Assembly (NCBI GenBank): GCA_963812475.1
Contig: CAWEVI010000028.1
Location: 1 to 64,000 of the forward strand
DNA from: JAMXLO01 sp963812475
GTDB taxonomy: Bacteria; Pseudomonadota; Alphaproteobacteria; Acetobacterales; Acetobacteraceae
Direction of reading: 5' to 3'
Length of the DNA: 64,000 nucleotides
The translations under genes and the position numbers were made by a program. Below the pieces are notes generated by a model, which worked only from the letters and a program-made list of their open reading frames with translations, did no database searches and was not told where the DNA came from. Positions 7,732 to 16,687 of this stretch are shown here, piece by piece; position 1 is the stretch's first letter, and each line of letters opens with the position of its first letter.

Positions 7732-8484
7732 TCAATGAAAATAGCGCCCGGAGTCGATGACGATCGTCTGGCCGGTCATGGTCTCGGTGCGGCACATGGT
7801 CACCACCATGTCGGCGCAGTCGTCCTTGTCGGCGGCCTTTTTCAGCAGTGAACCGGCGGCGTTGCGCGTGACCATCTCGGGCAGGAGATTGGCGGTCGCG
7901 CGCGTGCCCTCCAGCAGGCCAGGTGCGACGCAGTTGACGAGCGTCTCGGGCGCCAGGGCCACCGCCATGCAGCGCGTCAGATGGATGAGGCCCGCCTTTG
8001 ACACCGCATAAGCGATGGACGAACCGGTTGGCCCAAGCCCCGCCACGGACGCGATGTTGACGATGCGGCCGCGTCCTTGCGCCTTCATGACGGGCGCCAC
8101 CGCCTTGGTCAGGCGCATCGGTCCGGTCAGGTTGACGGCCATGATCTTGTCCCACACATCGAGCGTGAGATTGTCGAGGTCGGCGAACGGGATCGCCTTG
8201 TTGTAGGCGGCGTCGTTCACCAGGATGTCGATACGGCCGAGGCGCCTCGCCACCTCGCCGATCAGCGTCGCTACGGCTGCGTCATCGGTGATGTCGCAGG
8301 CGAACGCGGCGGCGTTGATCTGGTAGCTGGTTGTCAGCGCGCGGGCGACGCCCTCGGCCTGGTCGCGGCTCTGGGCATACATGACCGCGATGTGCGCGCC
8401 CTGTTGCGCCAGCGCATGACAGATGCGTTGACCGAGCCCGCCATTGCCGCCCGTCACCAGTGCAACCGCGCCTCTGAGGTCCAT
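7732..8484 (-). CDS. Short-chain dehydrogenase/reductase (SDR), FabG-like
   Basis: 250 residues from ATG 8484, chosen because GGAGAAATTCC precedes it. Classical SDR features: cofactor loop TGGNGGLGQRI, ACDITDD, the NNAG-type motif as ILVNDAAYNK, catalytic Ser in NIASVAGLG and YxxxK in AYAVSKAGLI. Substrate cannot be told from sequence. Asn-Asp-Ala-Ala replaces the usual NNAG. It is a single gene converging on the peroxiredoxin gene with a 27-base gap. Confidence 0.85.
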   Translation of the reverse strand: MDLRGAVALVTGGNGGLGQRICHALAQQGAHIAVMYAQSRDQAEGVARALTTSYQINAAAFACDITDDAAVATLIGEVARRLGRIDILVNDAAYNKAIPFADLDNLTLDVWDKIMAVNLTGPMRLTKAVAPVMKAQGRGRIVNIASVAGLGPTGSSIAYAVSKAGLIHLTRCMAVALAPETLVNCVAPGLLEGTRATANLLPEMVTRNAAGSLLKKAADKDDCADMVVTMCRTETMTGQTIVIDSGRYFH

Positions 8485-8693
8485 GGAATTTCTCCTGATT
8501 GCGGGCGCTCGGTGCGTCCCGGTGTCCGCGAACAGTCTGTTGCCTGACCTAGGAGTGGGCAAGTCATCGACCGGGGCCATCGGGGCTCGCGCCGACGCGT
8601 TGACGAAAATCGGAATTGCTCGCGGCAACTTTGACAGTGGCACGAACTGGCCTATGTCCCGGCATAGGCTGGCGTGGCACCCATATTCCCCGA

Positions 8694-8990
8694 CGGCACG
8701 TCAAGCTGTTCAGGAATGGCCGCGATCAGGCCGTGCGCATCCCGCGGGAGTTCGAGTTGCCCGGCGACGACGCGATCATCCGGAAGGAGGGCGCCCGATC
8801 CCGTCGCGCTTTGACGGGATATCTGCTTGATACGAACATCGCGTCTCGGATCTTGTCCGCACGCCCCAAGGCCGGGCCGCGACCAAACTCCGCAAGGTGG
8901 GTGAGGCTCTGGTCAAAACCAGCATTATCGTCGCGGCGGAGTTGCGGTTCGGGGCACGTTTGCCGATCGGCGTCGCTTCGGTGAGATGCT
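8694..8990 (+). pseudogene. Fused and frameshifted vapB-vapC toxin-antitoxin relic
   Basis: The first part reads KLFRNGRDQAVRIPREFELP, the AbrB-like start of VapB/VagC antitoxins. After only about 40 residues it runs in the same frame into TGYLLDTNIASRI, the N-terminus of a PIN-domain VapC toxin, so the end of vapB has been deleted. The toxin frame then shifts: its continuation GEALVKTSIIVAAELRFGA is read from about 8897 in another frame. The PIN domain is incomplete, so both partners should be dead. Confidence 0.75.
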
Positions 8991-9020
8991 CTCTTTGCAG
9001 CACCGGACAAGGAAGCGAGC

Positions 9021-9473
9021 AATTTCAACCGCAGATGCACGCAGATACACGCAAATACACCGAAGCAAGCGACTTCAAAGTCGGTGGGGAACGCGCTGGA
9101 TCTCAAGCCGGGACTTGCCGAAGTTGAGCAGCAGGCAAAGGTGCAGGCCGGTCGCCTTCAGGTAGTTGAGGCATTGGGCGGTGTGCGCACTGTCCAGCGC
9201 CTTGATAGCTTTCAGCTCGACGATGATGGTTCCCTCGACCAGCAGATCGACTGCGTACTGCCCGACGACAATACCATCGGTACTCGACGGCGATCCCGTG
9301 CTGTTGCGCGACGCGCCGCCCGGTTTTGCGCAGTTCGTGCGCCAATGCGTTCTCGTAGACTTTTTCGAGAAACCCGGCCCCGAGCGTGTTTATGACCTGA
9401 AACGCGCAACCAATGACGCGCTCCGACAGTCGGTTGACCTCGGCCTCATCTGCGTGCATCTGCGGTTGAAATT
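9021..9473. repeat. Perfect 26-bp inverted repeat flanking the GxxExxY relic
   Basis: The 26 bases at 9021-9046 occur as an exact reverse complement at 9448-9473. Within each arm the short unit GCAGATGCAC / GCAGATA is itself reiterated. The left arm lies past the stop of the GxxExxY relic and the right arm contains its start codon. Confidence 0.85.
9075..9459 (-). pseudogene. GxxExxY-type PD-(D/E)XK-like protein, frameshifted
   Basis: From ATG 9459 the frame reads the typical opening LSERVIGCAFQVINTLGAGF and the signature GFLEKVYENALAHEL. Near 9275-9290 the family sequence moves to another frame: GQYAVDLLVEGTIIVELKAI, ALDSAHTAQCLNYLKATG and LHLCLLLNFGKSRLEIQRV. A one-base lesion therefore splits an otherwise complete gene. 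Proteins of this family are small and carry a nuclease-like fold; their role is not established. The start codon lies within the right arm of a 26-bp inverted repeat. Confidence 0.75.
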
Positions 9474-9596
9474 CCTTGCCTTGCTTCATGCGTGCGTGAC
9501 CTCGCGAGCAAGAGGCGATTTGCGGCATCCAGTGGTTAAGATCGACAAAGAAGCCCATCCGCGCCCTTATCCGCACACCCCACGGGAGCAAACCAA

Positions 9597-10592
9597 ATGC
9601 GCATCGTCGCCCTGGAAGAACACTACACCGTCCCCAGCATCGTCGCCGGCATCTCCCCCGACGCGATCGCCCGCCGTGGCTTTCCCGGCCCCGACTTCGT
9701 CTGGGCGCAAACCACCAAACGCAACGAACTTGCCGAACTTGGCGCCGCGCGGCTCGCCGACATGGACGCCAGCGGGATCACCGTGCAGGTGCTGTCGGTC
9801 GCGGGCCCGGGCGCCGACCTCGTGCCGGGCCAGCCGGGCATCGACCTCGCGCGCGCCTACAACGACGCGCTGGCCGAGGCCTGCGCGCGCCATCCGGATC
9901 GTTTCCGTGGTTTCGCGCACCTGCCGATGCTCGCCCCCGAGGCGGCGGCCGACGAGCTTGAACGCGCGGTGAGGCATCTCGGGTTCCACGGCGTGCTGGT
10001 GAACGGCGCCACCGACGGGCGCTTCCTGGATGACCCGGCGTTCGAGCCCATCCTGGCGCAAGCCGAGGCGCTCGATGTGCCGATCTACCTGCATCCCGGC
10101 ATCCCGACGCAGGCTGTCCGCCGCGACTACTACGACAACCTGCCGGGCAGCTTCAGCTTTACCCTCGCGCTGTCCGCATGGGGCTGGCACGCCGACACCG
10201 CGATCCACGTGCTCCGCCTCGCGCTCAGCGGCGCGTTGGACCGCCGCCCCGGGTTGAAGATCATCATCGGCCACATGGGCGAGGCGCTGCCGTTCATGCT
10301 GGACCGCATCGATGAAACCACCGCCGCTCAGGCGAAGGACCGGCTGCGGCGTTCGGTGCGGCAGACAATCCTCGATCAGGTCTGGATCACGACCAGCGGA
10401 TTCTTCACCACGGTGCCCTTTATCGCGGCGCTGCTGTCGTTCGGCGTGGACCGGATCATGTTCTCGGTGGACTATCCGTTCGCGTCCAACGCCCGTGCCC
10501 GCGCTTTCCTGGATACGTTGCCTGTCTCACCGGCGGATCGCGCGAAGATCGCCCATGGCAACGCGGACCGGCTGCTGCGGCTGCCGGACTGA
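9597..10592 (+). CDS. Amidohydrolase-related protein (ACMSD / resorcylate decarboxylase family)
   Basis: 331 residues, ATG 9597 with CGGGAG upstream. It is a TIM-barrel metal enzyme with putative ligands E-x-H in ALEEHYT, His in IYLHPGIP, His in IIGHMGEALPF and Asp in MFSVDYPF, the pattern of the amidohydrolase-2 decarboxylases. Relatives decarboxylate aromatic acids such as gamma-resorcylate or 2,3-dihydroxybenzoate. The exact substrate is unknown. It converges with the peptide-type binding protein downstream and appears monocistronic. Confidence 0.8.
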   Translation: MRIVALEEHYTVPSIVAGISPDAIARRGFPGPDFVWAQTTKRNELAELGAARLADMDASGITVQVLSVAGPGADLVPGQPGIDLARAYNDALAEACARHPDRFRGFAHLPMLAPEAAADELERAVRHLGFHGVLVNGATDGRFLDDPAFEPILAQAEALDVPIYLHPGIPTQAVRRDYYDNLPGSFSFTLALSAWGWHADTAIHVLRLALSGALDRRPGLKIIIGHMGEALPFMLDRIDETTAAQAKDRLRRSVRQTILDQVWITTSGFFTTVPFIAALLSFGVDRIMFSVDYPFASNARARAFLDTLPVSPADRAKIAHGNADRLLRLPD

Positions 10593-10608
10593 CACGGGCG
10601 GCGCGCGG

Positions 10609-12204
10609 CTACCTGTCGAGCCAGATCGTCGCCAGATCCTGGTTGACATAATGGCTTGGGCTTATCCTGAAGCCTTTGACATAGCTTCGATATGGCACGA
10701 TGCGGTAGCGCCATAGCAGGAAGCTTTCGTGCGCCTCGGTGTCGAGCACCCGCTTCTCGAATTGGCGCATCAGGTCGCGTTGCCGCGCCAGGTCGGTCTC
10801 CCGCAGCATCCGATCATAGATCTCGATTTCCGTCGGGTCGTCATAGTTTCCGTAATTCGCGTCGGACACCGAGTGCGGCAGATACTTGGTGCCGTCGAGC
10901 AGCGGATTGACGATGTTCTGGCATTCGGCATCGATCGCCACCGCGAAATCGCCACCGCGCAGCGCCTCTTCATAGGGTCCGGTCGGCAACACGCGCTGGG
11001 TTACGTGCAAACCGATCTTGCTCCATTCATCGATCACCCAGGTTCCATTGAACTTGTATGGCTGATCGACATTCCGATTGAGCAATTCGAACGTCAGGCC
11101 CTCGGCGCCCGCTTCCTTCAGCAACCGCCGCGCCTCGGCGCGCGACTTCTCGATATCCGGCCAATAGCCGGCCAACTGCTCCAGTTCCGCCCGCGTGGCG
11201 GCCAGCGGCGAGCTCGGAAACACGATGCCGCCAACCGTCCGCGACACCGTGATCTTCGACATCGGCGCCGCGCCATGCCAGCGGTCGATCGCCAGCGTCA
11301 AGGCCCGGCGTACCCTGACATCGTCGAACGGCTTTCTCGCATGGTTCGGCGTGACCAGGGCGCCGCAATTCCAGTCGCTCTCCTGCACGGTGATCTTGTC
11401 GCCCAGCGCGGCGACAAGCTCGTCGCGCGTCGCCGGCGGAAAGCCGCGGAACTCGATCGCCGCCCGGTCGGATTTGATCGCGCTGACCCGGACCGCCTGC
11501 TTGTCGGCGAAAATGCCGACGAAGCCATCCAGATACGGCAATCCCGCCCGATAATAATCGGGATTGCGCACACCGGAGATCGACTGTCCCAGCTGATAGT
11601 CCTTGAAGCGGAACGGCCCGGAACCCATGATGTTCCGCTCGAACCAATGCGGGTCGCGGTCGAGAATTTCCTTCCTGTAGATGAAGGCATAGGGATCGGC
11701 GAGCGCCGGCAGAAATGCGGCAGTCGCGAATTTGAGGTGGAACACCACGGTTGCCGGGTCAGGCGTCTCGATCGTGTCGATCATCGAATAGTAGCCGCGA
11801 CGCACGCTGATCACACCGTCCGGCGGATCGACGATCTTGTTCCAGCTCGCCGCCACATCGCCGGAGGTCATGACGGAACCGTCCTGAAACCTGACATCGC
11901 CGCGAATTTGGAAGGCGTAGCTCCGGCCGCCATCCGTCGGTTCGGGAACCCCGGTGCAGACATCGCAGACGAATTGGGTCGTATCGGCCGGGTTCTCCGG
12001 ATTGGCCCGGATCAACACGCTGTAGAAGGGTGCCACCGCGTGGATGGTCGCGAAGGTGTTTTCGCGATGGCCGTCGAAGCTCGGCGGGGAGTCCGCCGGG
12101 ATCATGAACGTCAGTGTGCCGCCATGCTTCGGTGTCTCGTCTGCGAACGCGGGCAAACCCAGGGCCAGGACGACCGCCATCCACGCCCCGAACGATCGAC
12201 GCAT
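10609..12204 (-). CDS. ABC transporter solute-binding protein, family 5 (peptide/nickel type)
   Basis: 531 residues from ATG 12204, which has a perfect AGGAGG in front. A Sec signal peptide (MRRSFGAWMAVVLALGLPAFA) is followed by the SBP_bac_5 fold: GGTLTFMIPADSPP, VRFQDGSVMTSGDVAASWNK, GSGPFRFKDYQLGQSI and VRVRRALTLAIDRW. It should capture an oligopeptide or other small solute in the periplasm. No permease or ATPase gene of this class is adjacent, so it is an orphan in this window. A cupin gene lies 130 bases upstream on the same strand. Confidence 0.88.
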   Translation of the reverse strand: MRRSFGAWMAVVLALGLPAFADETPKHGGTLTFMIPADSPPSFDGHRENTFATIHAVAPFYSVLIRANPENPADTTQFVCDVCTGVPEPTDGGRSYAFQIRGDVRFQDGSVMTSGDVAASWNKIVDPPDGVISVRRGYYSMIDTIETPDPATVVFHLKFATAAFLPALADPYAFIYRKEILDRDPHWFERNIMGSGPFRFKDYQLGQSISGVRNPDYYRAGLPYLDGFVGIFADKQAVRVSAIKSDRAAIEFRGFPPATRDELVAALGDKITVQESDWNCGALVTPNHARKPFDDVRVRRALTLAIDRWHGAAPMSKITVSRTVGGIVFPSSPLAATRAELEQLAGYWPDIEKSRAEARRLLKEAGAEGLTFELLNRNVDQPYKFNGTWVIDEWSKIGLHVTQRVLPTGPYEEALRGGDFAVAIDAECQNIVNPLLDGTKYLPHSVSDANYGNYDDPTEIEIYDRMLRETDLARQRDLMRQFEKRVLDTEAHESFLLWRYRIVPYRSYVKGFRISPSHYVNQDLATIWLDR

Positions 12205-12334
12205 TGATGCCTCCTCTGCCGATGCGCGCCGGTGACCAGCACGGCTGCGGCCAGATCTACGCTGTGTGCAGTGCCGCGGACGATGCGCCGCCGGGCGGCG
12301 ACCCGTGTTCAGGCAGCGTGCGTGCGGACGGGCA

Positions 12335-12709
12335 CTATCCCCAGGTGGCCTGACCGCCGACGAGGGTAATCGTGATATGCCCCATCGTCGTATCGGCCTT
12401 GGCGCCATGCCAATGGCGTTCACCGGCCTTGATGTGCACGACATCGCCTACGTTGATCGCGTGCTGCTCATGCTCGGTTGCCACCATGCCGGAACCCGAG
12501 GTCACGATCAGCAGCTGATCGCAGGAATGCGTATGCCAGCCCGTGGTGCAGCCCTGGCTGAAGTTCACCACGCTGCAGTTGTAGTTCGCGGACTGGCCAG
12601 GCTCGATGATCGTCTGACGTGACCGGGAAACCGGCCCCGTCCACCCTTCGATCCGCTCTGCGCCTTCAACCGGGACGTTTGGTATTTCCTTGAGCGTGAC
12701 CACCTTCAT
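12335..12709 (-). CDS. Small cupin-domain protein
   Basis: 124 residues forming a single conserved beta-barrel. Cupin motif 1 is GWHTHSCDQLLIVTSGSGMV (metal-binding His, His) and motif 2 is GDVVHIKAGERHWHGA. It is probably a metal-binding enzyme or sensor of unknown substrate; related cupins often accompany carboxymuconolactone decarboxylase-like proteins. It is upstream of, and possibly co-transcribed with, the binding-protein gene. Confidence 0.8.
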   Translation of the reverse strand: MKVVTLKEIPNVPVEGAERIEGWTGPVSRSRQTIIEPGQSANYNCSVVNFSQGCTTGWHTHSCDQLLIVTSGSGMVATEHEQHAINVGDVVHIKAGERHWHGAKADTTMGHITITLVGGQATWG

Positions 12710-12794
12710 GACGGTTCCCTCCGTGGGTTGACGGGTTCACGATATCCGAAACCCGCCGCATGCCATAGGCGGTGCCGCCGCATCTTCGGCGTGG

Positions 12795-12833
12795 GGGCGC
12801 GCCTTGGTCGGTCTGACCAGGCGCCGTCTTTTT
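12795..12833 (+). terminator. Rho-independent-terminator-like hairpin with T-run
   Basis: A GC-rich stem built from GGCGCGCCTTGGTC (12796-12809) and TGACCAGGCGCC (12814-12825) with a short loop is followed by TTTTT at 12829-12833. It points along the + strand, although the genes on both sides are on the minus strand. It would end a transcript for which no gene is visible. Confidence 0.45.
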
Positions 12834-12858
12834 GCACTCGGCTTGACGGTCGGCTCCG

Positions 12859-13653
12859 TCATTCTTTCGGTAACAGGTGCAGCCAACACGTCATTGGTTC
12901 ACGCCCGTCTTCCATCATACGATTAAGGACGCCTCGAAGCAGTTGGTGCTTGGGCAACCATCCGATCATACGCGGATCGATCGAATTGGATTCGTCCTGC
13001 AACAATATCTGCTCATGGCTCTCGGTGAACCGGGCGCGCAGTCTTTCTGTTACGCCAGGAACAAGATGTTCATGGAGCTCGACAATGATCTCCGCCCGTC
13101 GCAGCCCAGGCACGCACACGGGATCGAGCAGGACATCCTCCGCTCCCTCAACGTCCATGATGACAAACGGATCCTCCGACCCGGCAACGTCCCGCTCTAG
13201 CGAGTCGGGAGTGCAAACGCCGCGTAACGCGACGCGCGTTTCCAGATTATTCAGCCGTCTATATTTGCGAAAGACATCGGCGCGCGAACGGTCCATTTCG
13301 TAAGCCACAACCGACGACCTCTCGCACCGCATTGCAAGACCCAGCGCGTAGTATCCCCAGTGCGCACCGGCATTGATCATGACATGAGGTTGCCGCGCAA
13401 TGACCGCCCCGATGGGAGGGATGAGCGATCTCTCATAGACGCCTGCCAACTGAGTATAGTATCCTGGACTGATCCCGGACGCCGGTGCACGGAGCCCTTT
13501 GAATGGGCCGCTCATGATCCGGCCGCGGGCCTGCAACTCCAGCGCGGACGAGACTATCGGAAATCGCATCTGGTTCGTTGTCCATCGTCCCAAACGACGA
13601 GCACGGACAGCCCAAGGCACAGCATCCTTGATTGCTTGACGCGAGAAGTCCAT
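12859..13653 (-). CDS. FkbM-like SAM-dependent methyltransferase
   Basis: 264 residues from ATG 13653. The central region fits FkbM-type methyltransferases: a SAM-loop-like VMINAGAHWGYYALGLAMRC, acidic VVAYEMDRSRADVFRKY, and the hallmark IMDVEGAEDVLLDP. Such enzymes O-methylate sugars or secondary metabolites. The motif I loop is degenerate (INAGAHWG instead of the usual DVGANIG), so the function is tentative. No polysaccharide or natural-product cluster is nearby. Confidence 0.6.
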   Translation of the reverse strand: MDFSRQAIKDAVPWAVRARRLGRWTTNQMRFPIVSSALELQARGRIMSGPFKGLRAPASGISPGYYTQLAGVYERSLIPPIGAVIARQPHVMINAGAHWGYYALGLAMRCERSSVVAYEMDRSRADVFRKYRRLNNLETRVALRGVCTPDSLERDVAGSEDPFVIMDVEGAEDVLLDPVCVPGLRRAEIIVELHEHLVPGVTERLRARFTESHEQILLQDESNSIDPRMIGWLPKHQLLRGVLNRMMEDGREPMTCWLHLLPKE

Positions 13654-13827
13654 CACGAATGATCCCCGGCCTTTTGTATTTTTGTAGCTTGACGCGCGCC
13701 GGGCCGATGTTCGCACTGGACGCCCCCGACTGCAACGGCAACTCCATCCACACCGCAGCGGCGCTCCGGCCCGTCGGGTCCCGGCCGCCCTGTCAGGGGG
13801 ACCGGGATGCGGGCGAGGCGCGGCCAG

Positions 13828-14289
13828 CTAGGCGACCGGATCCAGCACGACGACGGGTATCTCGCGCTCCGTCTTGACCTGGTAGTCGGCGTACGGGGGC
13901 CAGAATTCCAGCGACTTCGCCCACAACTTCGCACGCTCCTCACCGGTCGCGGTCCGTGCCCGCGCGTGCAGCTTCGCCGTGCCGACCTGCACTTCGACAT
14001 CCGGATTGGCGAGGATGTTGCGATACCAGCCGGGGTGCTGCGGCGCACCGCCTTTCGAGGCGACCACGAAATAACTGTTGCCGGACTTTCCATAGAACAG
14101 CGGGAACACATACTTCTCGCCGGACTTTCGGCCCGTCGTCGTCAATAGCAACGACGGCACGGTGATCTCCGGCCGGCCCGGCTGGGTCATTTTGTACATG
14201 TGCCCTTCGGCGCCGCCGCTGGACAGGTAGCGGTTCGCATGGTCCTGCATCCACTCCGGAAGGTTGGGCGCGAGCTTGGCATCGGTCAT
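13828..14289 (-). CDS. Deazaflavin (F420)-dependent nitroreductase-family protein
   Basis: 153 residues from ATG 14289, preceded by AAAGGAG. It has the DDN/Rv3547-like split-barrel signature: LLTTTGRKSGEKYVFPLFY, YFVVASKGGAPQHPGWYRN, ILANPDVEVQVG and a C-terminal PPYADYQVKTEREIPVVVL. In actinobacteria these enzymes use F420H2. No F420 biosynthesis gene is in the window, so the cofactor in this organism is uncertain. It is divergent from the methyltransferase gene at 14371 with 81 bases between starts. Confidence 0.85.
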   Translation of the reverse strand: MTDAKLAPNLPEWMQDHANRYLSSGGAEGHMYKMTQPGRPEITVPSLLLTTTGRKSGEKYVFPLFYGKSGNSYFVVASKGGAPQHPGWYRNILANPDVEVQVGTAKLHARARTATGEERAKLWAKSLEFWPPYADYQVKTEREIPVVVLDPVA

Positions 14290-14370
14290 ACTCGGAACTC
14301 CTTTTGATCCCACGCGAGCATATCACAGCTGGCGATGGGACAGGTCTAGCCGGCGTGGCAACAGGAGATC

Positions 14371-15243
14371 ATGAAAATGACCGGACAGGCTACGGACGCG
14401 AACGAAGCGATGCGGCATTACTGGAACACGGTAGCCGGCCCGCGCTGGGTCGCCAGCCCCGGCTTCAGGGAGCGGCGCAACCTGGAAAGCCTGGCGCTGT
14501 TGCTGACATGTCTGCGGCTTGCCGGCGGCGAGAGCGTGCTCGAAATCGGCTGCGGCACCGGCGCGGTGACTGTCCCGCTCGCAGAGGCGGTCGGTGAGCA
14601 CGGCCGCGTCGTCGCGGTTGACATCTCCGAACCGATGCTCGGGGCCGCTCGGCAGCGGATCGAGGCGAGCGGTGTCCACAATGTCACGCTGCTGTCCGGA
14701 GATGCGCAGGTCCTGGCGTTCGAGCCGGCCGCATTCGATGTCGCGACCTCCCGCATGGGCGTCATGTTCTTTGCCGACCCGGTGGCGGCGTTCCGCAACA
14801 TGGGTGGCGCACTGAGACCTGGCGGACGTCTGGTCTTCGCCTGCTGGGCGCCGCTCGCGGAGAACCGGCATTGGCTAATCTCCTACGACATCGCGCTCCG
14901 CCATCTGGGGCAGCCGGAACCGTCAACTGATCACGCGCCTGGCCCGCTCGCGTTCACCGACCCCGACTACATCCGCCGAATCCTCACGGCGGCCGGTTTC
15001 GCTGAGATCGTGGTCGAGCGGGCGCACCCGACAATCATCGGCAGCAGTCCCGAGGAAGAGGCGCGGCAGGCGCTGACGATGGGACCGACGGCACGGCTGA
15101 TCGACGCGAAGCAGCCCCCCGAGGCGACGCGTCAGGTGATCGCCCAGGAGATTGCGGCGGCGTTCGCGGCTGAAGCCAGCGCCGGCCCGATCCGGCTGCC
15201 GGCAACGATCTTTCTGGTCGCCGCGCGCCGTCCGGGCGGCTGA
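14371..15243 (+). CDS. Class I SAM-dependent methyltransferase (UbiE/COQ5-like)
   Basis: 290 residues, ATG 14371 with CAGGAG upstream. The Rossmann motif VLEIGCGTGAVTVPLAEA is followed by VVAVDISEPMLGAARQR, GDAQVLAFEPAAFDVATSR and the post-motif GGALRPGGRLVFACWAP. The N-terminus MRHYWNTVAGPRWV is typical of methyltransferases in alphaproteobacterial genomes with unknown substrates. It stands alone. Confidence 0.85.
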   Translation: MKMTGQATDANEAMRHYWNTVAGPRWVASPGFRERRNLESLALLLTCLRLAGGESVLEIGCGTGAVTVPLAEAVGEHGRVVAVDISEPMLGAARQRIEASGVHNVTLLSGDAQVLAFEPAAFDVATSRMGVMFFADPVAAFRNMGGALRPGGRLVFACWAPLAENRHWLISYDIALRHLGQPEPSTDHAPGPLAFTDPDYIRRILTAAGFAEIVVERAHPTIIGSSPEEEARQALTMGPTARLIDAKQPPEATRQVIAQEIAAAFAAEASAGPIRLPATIFLVAARRPGG

Positions 15244-15356
15244 GCCACGAATGCGCCCCGCCTCGACATCTCCCGGCGGGTCCGCGGTGTTGAACCCGAT
15301 TGCCGTCCGGGCCATCTTAGCGCGCGTGTTCGTGACCGCACGCGTCCAAGGGACCC

Positions 15357-16586
15357 ATGAAGCCGCTCAACGCGACATTGTCCGCCATCGGCACCACGAT
15401 CTTCACCGTAATGTCGGCGCTGGCCGTGCGGCACGGCTCGATCAATCTCGGCCAGGGCTTCCCTGATACCGACGGACCGCCTGACGTGCTGAAGGCCGCG
15501 GCGGATGCGCTGATGGACGGGCGCAACCAATACCCCCCGATGTCCGGCGTCCCGGAACTGCGCCAGGCGGTGGCAGCGGCGAACACCCGCTTCTATGGCC
15601 TGGAGTTCGATCCGGCGACCGAGGTCGTCGTCACCTCGGGGGCCACCGAGGCGATCACCGCCTGCCTGATGGCGATTGTCGAACCCGGTGACGAGGTGGT
15701 GCTGATCGAGCCGCTGTACGACACCTATGCGCCCGTGGTTCGCCTGCTCGGCGCCGTGCCGCGCTTCGTGCGGCTGTCTCCGCCGAACTGGGAGCTGCCG
15801 CGTGCCGAACTGGCCGCGGCGTTCGGGCCGAAGACCAAGGCGATCCTGCTGAACACGCCGATGAACCCGACCGGCAAGGTCTTCACCGCCGCGGAACTCG
15901 CCTTCATCGCGGATCTGCTGGTACGGCACGATGCCTATGCGGTATGCGATGAGGTCTATGAGCATCTGACGTTCGACGGCTGGTACCACATCCCGCTGAT
16001 GACGCTGCCGGGTCTGCGTGACCGGGTGATGCGCGTCGGCAGTGCCGGCAAGACGTTTTCACTGACCGGCTGGAAGGTCGGCTACGTCACCGCGTCGGCT
16101 CCGCTGGCCACCGCGGTTGCCAAGGCGCACCAGAACCTGACCTTCACGACCGCGCCCAACCTGCAGCGCGCGGTGGCCGTAGGCCTGGCCAAGGACGATG
16201 ACTACTTCGCCAATCTGGGGCTTGCGTTGCAGGCCAAACGCGATCGGCTGGCAACCGGCCTGGCGAGCCTCGGCCTGGCGGTACTGCCCACCCATGGCAG
16301 CTACTTCATCACCGCCGACTTCGCGCCGTTGGGCTTTGCCGGAGGCGATGTGGCGTTCTGCCGGCATATCACCGAGGAGGCAGGCGTGACCGCCATCCCG
16401 GTCACCGCCTTCTACGATGCGCCGGACCCGCCACGGCATTACGCCCGCTTCGCGTTCTGCAAGCGGGAGGAGGTGCTGGATGAGGCGGTGGCGCGGCTGC
16501 AGCGGCATTTCGCAACCCGTGGGTCGCCCGATCATCCCCCCGGTGAAGGCCAGGGACGGCCAGAAGCGTTGACGGCCGCCGGCTGA
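15357..16586 (+). CDS. PLP-dependent class I/II aminotransferase (methionine/kynurenine aminotransferase-like)
   Basis: 409 residues, with AAGGGA before ATG 15357. Fold-type I motifs: INLGQGFPDTDGPPDV, YPPMSGVPELRQAV, VTSGATEAITACLMA, NTPMNPTGKVF, CDEVYEHLTF, and the PLP-binding Lys in GSAGKTFSLTGWKVGY. The C-terminal Arg that binds the substrate carboxylate lies in HYARFAFCKREE. This subgroup resembles YbdL-type methionine aminotransferases and glutamine/kynurenine transaminases. The last 20 or so residues are a Gly/Pro-rich tail that overlaps the tRNA-His promoter. Confidence 0.88.
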   Translation: MKPLNATLSAIGTTIFTVMSALAVRHGSINLGQGFPDTDGPPDVLKAAADALMDGRNQYPPMSGVPELRQAVAAANTRFYGLEFDPATEVVVTSGATEAITACLMAIVEPGDEVVLIEPLYDTYAPVVRLLGAVPRFVRLSPPNWELPRAELAAAFGPKTKAILLNTPMNPTGKVFTAAELAFIADLLVRHDAYAVCDEVYEHLTFDGWYHIPLMTLPGLRDRVMRVGSAGKTFSLTGWKVGYVTASAPLATAVAKAHQNLTFTTAPNLQRAVAVGLAKDDDYFANLGLALQAKRDRLATGLASLGLAVLPTHGSYFITADFAPLGFAGGDVAFCRHITEEAGVTAIPVTAFYDAPDPPRHYARFAFCKREEVLDEAVARLQRHFATRGSPDHPPGEGQGRPEALTAAG

Positions 16587-16597
16587 TCGGCCTAAAG
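16569..16597 (+). promoter_or_regulatory. Probable sigma-70 promoter for tRNA-His
   Basis: TTGACG (16569-16574) and CTAAAG (16592-16597) are separated by 17 bases and end 13 bases before the tRNA. The promoter overlaps the last codons of the aminotransferase gene. Confidence 0.5.
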
Positions 16598-16610
16598 CCG
16601 CCGCCCGGAT

Positions 16611-16687
16611 GGCGGGCATAGCTCAGTTGGCAGAGCGCCAGGTTGTGGTCCTGGATGTCACGGGTTCAAGTCCCGTTGCTCGCCCCA
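16611..16687 (+). tRNA. tRNA-His (GTG anticodon)
   Basis: A complete cloverleaf of 77 bases. G-1 is encoded at 16611 and pairs with C73 at 16684. The acceptor stem GCGGGCA pairs with TGCTCGC. The D-arm GCTCAGTTGGCAGAGC, anticodon arm CCAGG-TTGTGGT-CCTGG with GTG, T-arm CGGGTTCAAGTCCCG and an encoded CCA (16685-16687) are all present. The extra 5' G is the identity element of tRNA-His. Confidence 0.96.

Noticed and set aside
10729..12207. 492-codon + strand frame opposite the family 5 binding protein
   Set aside because: Its Arg/Gly/His-rich antisense composition has no motif, and the minus-strand gene has signal peptide, RBS and family motifs.
13735..13820. GC hairpin near 13779-13807 as a terminator
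   Set aside because: It has complementary arms but no T-run on either strand.
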